This document shows, in pieces, positions 59,201 through 64,000 of a stretch of 64,000 bases of DNA. The stretch is from Streptomyces sp. NBC_01485. Its GTDB lineage: Bacteria; Actinomycetota; Actinomycetes; Streptomycetales; Streptomycetaceae. The stretch spans positions 1,426,001 through 1,490,000 of the forward strand of contig NZ_CP109435.1 in assembly GCF_036227125.1 (NCBI RefSeq). The letters are read 5' to 3'. The notes below the pieces were generated by a model. The model was not told the DNA's origin, did no database searches, and worked only from the letters and a program-made list of their open reading frames with translations. Position 1 is the first letter of the stretch, and each line of letters opens with the position of its first letter. The translations under genes and the position numbers were made by a program.

Positions 59201-60915
59201 CGGGACTCCGCGGAGGCGGCCTCGCGCGCGTGCTCGCCGGCCCTTCGCGAGGCCTCCCGGGCGGTGTCCCAGGCGGCGACGGCCGTCTTCTCGGCGTCGC
59301 TGGCGGCGAGGGCCGCGCGGGCGGGGTCGGCGTCGGGCGCGCTGTCGTCGAGCCAGCCCGCGCGGACGGCCTCGGCGGTCTCCTGCTCGACCTCGGAGAG
59401 GCGCTGGCGCAGGTGGCCGACCTCGCTGCGGGCGCGCTGGGCGTCGGTGGCGGCGGACGTCGCGTCCCGGTGCGCGGACTCGCCGACCTCCTGGAGGGCG
59501 GCCGAGCGTTCCTCCTCCTCGTTGGCGAGGGTCTCGGCGTTCTCGGCGGCCGAGTGCAGGGCCCGGACGAGATCGACGGCGGCCTTGGCGCGGGCGGCGA
59601 GGGCGGGCGCGGCGTCGCGCTCGGCCTCCTGGATGGCGGCGGAGACGCGCGCGACCCGGTCGGCGGCGGCGCGGTGGCGCAGCACGGCCTCGGCGGCCTG
59701 CCAGGCCGAGTGCAGGGTGCGGGCGTCGGCGAGTTCCCGCTTCTGCGCGGCGGCGGACTTCTCGGCCGCGGCGAGCGCCAACGAGGCGTGCCGGAAGGCG
59801 AGTTCGGCGGCGATCAGCGCGCTGCGCCCGCGGGCCCCCTCGGAGTGCGTGACGGCGTAGGCGGCGGCCGTGACCCGCTGGGCCAGATCGCCGGCCCGGA
59901 CCTTCTCCCGCACGCCCCGCGCGGACAGCCGCCGGGCCTGCGCGCGGGTGCGCCGCTCGGCCGCGGCGTGGACGTCACGCGCGCGTGCCCGGGCGTCGGC
60001 GGCCTCGACGATCCGGCCCAGCAGGTCCACCGACCCGGCGGTGAAGTCCCGTTCGGCGATCAGTTCGGCTCGTCGGCCCAGCTTGTTGCCGAAGCCGCTG
60101 ACGAGGTCGGCGAGCCCGTCGGTGTCGCGCGTGTCGGTGACCGCGCGCAGCAGCAGGTCGGTGAAGTCGGAGTCCTTCTTGACCGCGAAGAGGCCGGCGG
60201 CCTCGCCCTCGTCGGCGTTCATCTCCCGCTGGTAGCGGAAGAGTTCGGGGTCAAGGCCGAGTTCGGTGAGGTGCTCGACCCAGCGGTCGTGGATCTCCTC
60301 CCAGTGCACCTCCAGGTGCGGATACGCCTTCCCCGCCTCGGTGATGGCGTCCCGGAACCCCTTCATGGTGCGCCGCCGCCCGCGCGCCCCGGAGGCGCCC
60401 TCGACGGGCGGGCGTACGGCGGTGGACTCGGCGACGGGCAGGTTGTCCAGGCTCAGCCCGGGTCCCGGCCGGAAGGAGTACCAGGCTTCCGCGAACTTGC
60501 GCGGATCGTTCGACACCTGCCGTCCGCGCCACTCGCTCGCCTTGCCGACGACGACGCACTCGCCGGTGAGCACGTGCTGCCACTCCAGCGCCACGTGTCC
60601 GCAGTCGTCGGCGAGGAGGAACTTGCGCAGCACGCCGGAGCTGGCGCCGCCGAGGGTGTTGCGGTGTCCCGGCAGCATCACCGAGAAGATCAGCTTGAGC
60701 AGGACGGACTTGCCGCCGCCGTTCTCCAGGAAGAGCACGCCCGCGGGCGCGGGCCGGCGCGGCGGGCCGACCGGCTCCTCCTCGAAGAACTCCGCCTGCG
60801 TGGGCGCGGGGTCGGGCACGACGTCGCCCACGCCCCGCAGGTCAAGCACGGTGTCGGCGTAGCGCGCACCGGCGGGACCGATGGAGTAGAGGCGGACCCG
60901 GGACAGCTCGTACAT
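56275..60915 (-). CDS. SMC/MukB-like ATPase (JetC/MksB-like)
   Basis: A 1546-residue SMC-family protein. The head is split: Walker A FLENGGGKSVLLKL near residue 68 and, at the far end, the ABC signature SGGQ (1407-1410) and Walker B TLFLDNP (Asp1444, then Asn1445). Between them are about 1,000 residues of Ala/Glu/Arg-rich coiled coil interrupted by a probable hinge around residues 700-760. Length and gene order (third after a kleisin-like and a KITE-like protein) match JetC/MksB of Wadjet and MksBEF. The Walker B glutamate is replaced by Asn. The start has only a weak ribosome binding site. Confidence 0.85.
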   Translation of the reverse strand: MYELSRVRLYSIGPAGARYADTVLDLRGVGDVVPDPAPTQAEFFEEEPVGPPRRPAPAGVLFLENGGGKSVLLKLIFSVMLPGHRNTLGGASSGVLRKFLLADDCGHVALEWQHVLTGECVVVGKASEWRGRQVSNDPRKFAEAWYSFRPGPGLSLDNLPVAESTAVRPPVEGASGARGRRRTMKGFRDAITEAGKAYPHLEVHWEEIHDRWVEHLTELGLDPELFRYQREMNADEGEAAGLFAVKKDSDFTDLLLRAVTDTRDTDGLADLVSGFGNKLGRRAELIAERDFTAGSVDLLGRIVEAADARARARDVHAAAERRTRAQARRLSARGVREKVRAGDLAQRVTAAAYAVTHSEGARGRSALIAAELAFRHASLALAAAEKSAAAQKRELADARTLHSAWQAAEAVLRHRAAADRVARVSAAIQEAERDAAPALAARAKAAVDLVRALHSAAENAETLANEEEERSAALQEVGESAHRDATSAATDAQRARSEVGHLRQRLSEVEQETAEAVRAGWLDDSAPDADPARAALAASDAEKTAVAAWDTAREASRRAGEHAREAASAESRAELTAARAADAATAAQRSYEAERRLAESLAGEERLTEVLGLTGGGPRRRIPQPRQDGEPDDGPSLTPDDLDRSADDLRELLDDAVSAAERQLFELRTAAADDSRILGALGDGGLLPPGPDVLATVEYLGEHGIPALPGWRYLAQAVDPADHARVLAARPELVDGVIITDPASHARAREALGEAALLPRSAVAVGTAAALLAPTPAADAHSGPYGDVFLVPPNPAMHDEQAADEERQALRARAAERDEDIRRLAARLGKDRELASRLASWRTGCPAGRLTELAQTAGEARAFAEEAEAELAEARTLRVEADETAAEATRMRDERQEAAQRARRAADALAGLAFRLRERAGWQVKVRELADEAAESEARAQTCLERARAADEDRRGAQRAADDARRTARALRAERAEIAGAPDDVPEADEDAAKAPLPALREAYRAASQLYEKVGVGADLRAEQARAESEKSAAQTDLDRLSNKVRTRAEQLLQSPDGSDGPSRQAAVARAEELVQLLETRMSTASEQLGRLRGDHERLAPEDGEAHTELAEELQPRDAEHAQALLRTATAELASRAEALSQAREAHAELLAAHRAAEDAAGGFDEIAAMLRDLLREHTPDEEQEEPDPYPGTLEEARQSAAEARRALRGCAADLSAAESAVREAGDTLVRHANSTRYEQVRTPARQQIRELPAAALPENAQKWADAFAPRLRVLTDELAQLERNRDSIVDRLRGLVESALATLRSAQRLSRLPEGLGEWSGQEFLRIRFEEPDQATLAERLGEVIDEATRAAVKKNSDLRRDGMSLLLRGVGAGLQPKGVAVEILKPDAVLRAERVPVGQMGDVFSGGQLLTAAIALYCTMAALRSNDRGRDKHRYAGTLFLDNPIGRANATYLLELQRAVSDALGVQLLYTTGLFDTTALAEFPLVIRLRNDADLRAGLKYISVEEHLRPGLPRQAPAGEGEAAQVRSEITATRMYKRPAPHAG

Positions 60916-60950
60916 GGCGGACTCTCGTAAGTCTTCGGCGGATCAGCAGA

Positions 60951-61021
60951 TCAGGGGGTGAGGAGCTTCAGCAGCTCCACAGGCTTCGGCAGCGCTACGG
61001 GCGTCGGTAGCTCTACGGGCT
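60951..61021 (-). repeat. Degenerate 18-bp repeat in the JetB-JetC gap
   Basis: On the minus strand AAGCCCGTAGAGCTACCG, ACGCCCGTAGCGCTGCCG and AAGCCTGTGGAGCTGCTG follow one another, with further partial copies on both sides. The 115-base gap between the JetB-like and SMC genes consists largely of these units. No ORF in the proper frame uses them. Confidence 0.6.
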
Positions 61022-61030
61022 TCAGGAGCC

Positions 61031-61918
61031 TCAGGAGCTTCCGGAGTGGAACGGCAGTCCGGCGTCGGCCACCAGGTCCAGGTCGTCGGTCTCCTCGGGG
61101 GGCAGCAGGGTCGGCGTGCCGTCGGTGACCGGGACGACGCCCAGCTCCAGCAGCTCGGCCATGGCGGCGGCGCCCGCCATGTCGCGTACCTGGAGCTGGT
61201 AGCGCGCGGTCGTCCGGAAGGTGCCGCCGCTGTCGTCGCCGGTCCGCTGGAGGAAGCCGGAGTCGGTGAGGAACCCGACGGCCTTGCCGACGATGCCGGT
61301 CGTCGAACCGGCGAGTCTGCGCGCGTCCTTGGTGGCGCCGGTGGAACTGCGTCTGGCCCAGATCCGCCAGGCGGCCTCCAGGCCGGGCGCGTCGGTCGCG
61401 GGGTCGGTGTTCTCGCCCTGCTCCGCCGCCCGCTCCTCCAGACGCCTGCAGGCCTGGCGTACGAAGGCGTCGACGCCGTTGACGCTGACCCGCCCGATGT
61501 ACCCGTCGTCGGCCAGGTCCTCGGGCCGCGGGAACGCCATCGCGGCGACGGCGAGGTGCGCGAGCCCGTGCAGGAACCGGTCGCCGCCGTCGGCGGACGT
61601 ACGACGCGCGTAGTCCCCCATCCGCACGGCGAACACCGAGTCCTCGGCGGCGGTCACCGCCATCCCCGCGCGCGGGGACACCTCCAGCACGATCAGTCCG
61701 AGCCCGGCGGCGACGGCGTCGGCGAGCCGGGCGAACGCCGGGTCCTCCCGGTGGCGCCGCAGCAGCTCCGCGTACTCCTGGTCGCGCGCGGGCTGCAGTT
61801 TGGGCTGCAGTCCGAAGGCGACGAGCCGCGCCGCGTCGGCGGCGTCGGCGGGGGTGACGGCGGCGCTCACCGCCGGGGCGGGGGCCTCCGTGTCGCTCCA
61901 CTCGACGTGCTCGGTCAC
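61031..61918 (-). CDS. MukE/KITE-like subunit (JetB/MksE-like)
   Basis: A 295-residue protein with winged-helix content and no enzymatic motif (RDQEYAELLRRHREDPAFAR, then GYIGRVSVNGVDAFVRQACR and KAVGFLTDSGFLQRTGDD). Size, position between the kleisin-like and SMC genes and predicted fold match the KITE-type accessory subunits of MukBEF, MksBEF and Wadjet. GTG 61918 overlaps the end of a 24-codon ORF and has GAGGAG nine bases upstream. Identification rests mainly on context. Confidence 0.72.
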   Translation of the reverse strand: MTEHVEWSDTEAPAPAVSAAVTPADAADAARLVAFGLQPKLQPARDQEYAELLRRHREDPAFARLADAVAAGLGLIVLEVSPRAGMAVTAAEDSVFAVRMGDYARRTSADGGDRFLHGLAHLAVAAMAFPRPEDLADDGYIGRVSVNGVDAFVRQACRRLEERAAEQGENTDPATDAPGLEAAWRIWARRSSTGATKDARRLAGSTTGIVGKAVGFLTDSGFLQRTGDDSGGTFRTTARYQLQVRDMAGAAAMAELLELGVVPVTDGTPTLLPPEETDDLDLVADAGLPFHSGSS

Positions 61919-61989
61919 GGCTTCGGCTCCTCGGTGTTCTCGTGCTCGGTGTTCTGGTGCTCGTTCATTCGGTTCCCGGTCCGGCTCAT
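61915..61989 (-). CDS. 24-residue bridging ORF between the JetA- and JetB-like genes
   Basis: An ATG overlapping the stop of the JetA-like gene (ATGA, 61986-61989) opens a 24-codon frame. Its own TGA overlaps the JetB GTG start (GTGA, 61915-61918). The peptide is hydrophilic with a near repeat (EHQNTEHENTEEP). A second ATG lies inside it. It may only carry ribosomes from one gene to the next, but both overlaps are exact. Confidence 0.45.
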   Translation of the reverse strand: MSRTGNRMNEHQNTEHENTEEPKP

Positions 61990-63515
61990 GCCGCCTCCGT
62001 GCGGTCCGCCGCCATTCCCGCGGCGTCCAGCAGGGCGGTGCCGACGATGAGATCGGCCCCGCCGAACTCGGGGTCGTCCAGCTCCGTGCCGTCGTCCACG
62101 GCGAACAGCAGCTTCTCCTCGCCCTGGCGGTAGGCGGTGCCCACGGCCGGGCTGGCGGCGTGCACCGCCAGCAGTGCCACCAGGTACGGCAGTTCGAGGT
62201 CGCCGGTGCGGCGCGCCTCCGCGAGCAGCCCCGACAGCCGGCGCGGCGCGTCCGCCGGCAGGTCGAGCAGCTCCTTGGCGACCGCCAACTGCTCCTCGCT
62301 GAACCGGCTGTCGTCCGGCGTCGCGATGAGGTCCGGCTCCGGCATCTCCGCCCCCAGATGCTCCCGCTCGACGGGCGGCGTCAGCAGCAGGTCGACGAGA
62401 TCGCCCACCCGCACCGACACCGGCGTACGCAGCCCGGTCCCGCGCGCGAAGAACGCGTCGGTGACCCGGACCGCCTGCTCCAGCGGCAACGGCAGCACGG
62501 GCGCGACGAGATGCCCGTAGAGGTCGATCCCCGACGACGTCATGGGTGTGGCGAACGCCTGCCGGTCCTGCTCGGCGCGGAACAGCGGGCCGGCCTCCAG
62601 CAGCCTGGACTGGAGCTGGGTGTGCCGGCGGATGCAGTCCTTGACGATGTCGACGAGTTCGGCGGCCCGCCGCTTGTTCTCCGCGTCCTCGATCTCGTCA
62701 CGGGCCTTACGGATGTTGGTGAGGATCGCGTTCTCGTGGCGGTAGCGGTCGGCGACGTGGTCGAGGGCCTCGGCGATCATGTCGGGCACGGCGTTGAGCC
62801 AGTCAACCGCGCGGACGTTGCGCCGGGTGGCCTCCAGGGCGCGGCGCAGCGTCTCCGCGTACTGCACGGTGCGGTAGCGGGCCTGCTCGGCGGCCAACTG
62901 CGCGTCGGCGAGGCGGCCTCGGCGGATGAGCACCTCGAGCTTGACCTCGGCGGCGATCTGCGCGCTGGTGACGTCGGTGTCGAGGGCGCCGACGAGGACG
63001 TTGACCGCCTCGTCGGTGGTCCGGAGGTAGACCACGCCGCCGTAGCCGGTGACCTCCTCGATCAGCTTGAAGTCGTAGTCGCGGCGCACATAGGTGCCGT
63101 CCGGCGCGAACGTGCCGTAGGCGGCGCGGAAGCCGCGGTCGACGCTGCCGACGTTGATCAGGTTCTCCAGGACCCAGCGAGCCACCCGCTCGTGCTCGGC
63201 GACGGGCCGCCGGGGGGCCTGTGCGGCGATGCGCGGCAGGAGTCTGGCCACTATCTGGTCGTGGTCGGCGCCGGTGTCGAAGTCCATGTTGAGCGTGATG
63301 AGGTCGATGGCGGCGAGGGCGATCTCCGCCATGCCGTAGACCGAGTACTCACCGGCGAGATTGGCCTTGCGCGCGTCGAGGTCGTGGATCGGCGCGGTGC
63401 AGGCGAGCGCGCGCAGCCGCCGCGCCAGCCCCTCGTCGGCGGCCGGCCCCAGCGCGGGGCGCGGCCCCGCGCTGAGCTGGGGCGGAACACGGTCCGTCGA
63501 AGCAGGCGAAGTCAC
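61986..63515 (-). CDS. Kleisin-like subunit (JetA/MksF-like)
   Basis: A 509-residue, mainly helical protein. An N-terminal helical/winged region (about 70-150, ERVARWVLENLINVGSVDRG, then TYVRRDYDFKLIEEV) precedes a long helical bundle (about 170-310, TRRNVRAVDWLNAVPDMIAE). The C-terminal part is acidic. It leads the operon as kleisin genes do in Wadjet type operons. I do not recognise it by a catalytic motif; the role is inferred from gene order and size. GTG 63515 is taken; a TTG at 63545 would add ten residues, and neither has a strong ribosome binding site. Confidence 0.7.
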   Translation of the reverse strand: MTSPASTDRVPPQLSAGPRPALGPAADEGLARRLRALACTAPIHDLDARKANLAGEYSVYGMAEIALAAIDLITLNMDFDTGADHDQIVARLLPRIAAQAPRRPVAEHERVARWVLENLINVGSVDRGFRAAYGTFAPDGTYVRRDYDFKLIEEVTGYGGVVYLRTTDEAVNVLVGALDTDVTSAQIAAEVKLEVLIRRGRLADAQLAAEQARYRTVQYAETLRRALEATRRNVRAVDWLNAVPDMIAEALDHVADRYRHENAILTNIRKARDEIEDAENKRRAAELVDIVKDCIRRHTQLQSRLLEAGPLFRAEQDRQAFATPMTSSGIDLYGHLVAPVLPLPLEQAVRVTDAFFARGTGLRTPVSVRVGDLVDLLLTPPVEREHLGAEMPEPDLIATPDDSRFSEEQLAVAKELLDLPADAPRRLSGLLAEARRTGDLELPYLVALLAVHAASPAVGTAYRQGEEKLLFAVDDGTELDDPEFGGADLIVGTALLDAAGMAADRTEAA

Positions 63516-63647
63516 GGTGCACAGACTAGGTCCTCGGTCTGACAACGACCCAAACGACGCGGATCGCCTCCGGCGGTCGGCCGGGCGGCTACCGGTCGTT
63601 CTCCGGGTGCGGGCCGGTGGGGGCTTGTCGCGCGGTTCCCCGCGCCC

Positions 63648-64000
63648 CTAGAGGAGGGCTTCGCCCTCCCCCTCCCTCCGCCGGTAGACGTCGACGACCC
63701 GGGCCAGTGAGTCGGCCAGGTACACGTGGAGCAGTTTCTCCGCCTCGTGCTTGTCGCCGGCCTCCAGGGCCTCCAGGATCTGGCGGTTGCGCTGGAGGTA
63801 CGGCTCGTGCAGCAGACGCGGCTCGCCGACGAGGTGGAAGGCGAGGCGCAGCTCGGCGAAGACACTGCGCATCAGCTCGTCGGTGCGGGCGCTTCCGGCC
63901 AGGGCCACGAGTTCCCGGTGGAAGTGGAAGTTGGCGGTCCCCAGCCCTTTCCAGTCATTCTCGACAGCCGCCACCTGGCCCTCCGTGACACTCGCCCGGA
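63648..64000 (-). CDS. GntR-family regulator, C-terminal FCD domain (partial)
   Basis: The frame runs off the right edge of the window, so the N-terminal winged helix is missing. The visible 117 residues are the helical FCD ligand-binding domain (NFHFHRELVALAGSARTDEL, then LVGEPRLLHEPYLQRNRQIL and LLHVYLADSLARVV) typical of FadR-like GntR regulators, which bind carboxylic acids through conserved histidines such as those seen here. It is separated from the SMC operon by 130 bases and has its own direction-matched stop at 63648. Its target is unknown. Confidence 0.85.
   Translation of the reverse strand, partial: RASVTEGQVAAVENDWKGLGTANFHFHRELVALAGSARTDELMRSVFAELRLAFHLVGEPRLLHEPYLQRNRQILEALEAGDKHEAEKLLHVYLADSLARVVDVYRRREGEGEALL

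Noticed and set aside
56284..60930. 1548-residue plus-strand ORF opposite the SMC gene
   Set aside because: High-GC antisense shadow with low-complexity Gly/Leu/Arg sequence; the minus strand has clear ATPase motifs.

Overview
The window comes from a high-GC actinomycete, almost certainly a Streptomyces. The evidence is the rRNA sequence and its ribosome-rich GC/GC3 context, a conservon (cvnABCD) operon, a DasR-type operator in front of crr-ptsI, a mycothiol-dependent formaldehyde dehydrogenase, and a pgsA-DUF881-sbp-DUF881-garA-ftsR-nuclease-MerR block that I recall in the same order in Mycobacterium (Rv1822-Rv1830, with gcvB/gcvP at Rv1832). No IS element, integrase, tRNA gene or CRISPR array was seen.

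Layout. 1-1.2 kb: the end of an unidentified gene, a decayed coding stretch and a two-TOBE molybdate-binding protein. 1.27-15.7 kb, mostly minus strand: gcvP behind a tandem glycine riboswitch, a PRC-barrel protein, a nucleotidyltransferase, DNA polymerase IV, two MerR regulators flanking a bifunctional nuclease, a GarA-like FHA protein, a DUF881/Sbp/DUF881 trio, a GDP-mannose pyrophosphorylase fused to a degenerate phosphomannomutase domain, and a CDP-alcohol phosphatidyltransferase. 15.7-21.3 kb: one complete rRNA operon on the minus strand (16S-23S-5S) with terminator, antitermination and processing elements. 21.4-32.7 kb: crr-ptsI, a hypothetical protein, acetoacetyl-CoA synthetase, a GH31 glucosidase, a Nudix hydrolase, a secreted VanX-like dipeptidase and a DUF35/thiolase pair. 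33.1-41.2 kb: a glycerol kinase remnant and a conservon with a 3.66 kb 5-oxoprolinase gene lying between cvnC and cvnD. 42.4-56.3 kb: a choline/glycine betaine catabolic island. 56.3-63.5 kb: a three-gene SMC/kleisin/KITE operon resembling JetABC of Wadjet or MksFEB, with no JetD nuclease. 63.6-64 kb: the C-terminal part of a GntR/FCD regulator running off the window.

How the genes fit together. In the betaine island, choline is oxidised to betaine aldehyde (GMC choline dehydrogenase) and then to betaine (aldehyde dehydrogenase). A Rieske oxygenase, probably served by the separate ferredoxin and ferredoxin reductase next door, removes one methyl group to give dimethylglycine. A GcvT-type dehydrogenase and a monomeric sarcosine oxidase then lead to glycine. 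The formaldehyde produced is handled by S-(hydroxymethyl)mycothiol dehydrogenase, the first gene of the operon. An IclR regulator lies upstream, and a 16-bp element (13/16 identical) occurs before both the regulator and the operon. Glycine can then feed the riboswitch-controlled glycine cleavage protein at the other end of the window.

The least ordinary features are the JetABC-like operon without JetD (with a 24-codon bridging ORF and a Walker B motif lacking the usual glutamate), the conservon carrying a translationally coupled 5-oxoprolinase, a polymerase IV with a C-terminal Tudor-like tail, and the nonfunctional-looking phosphomannomutase domain.
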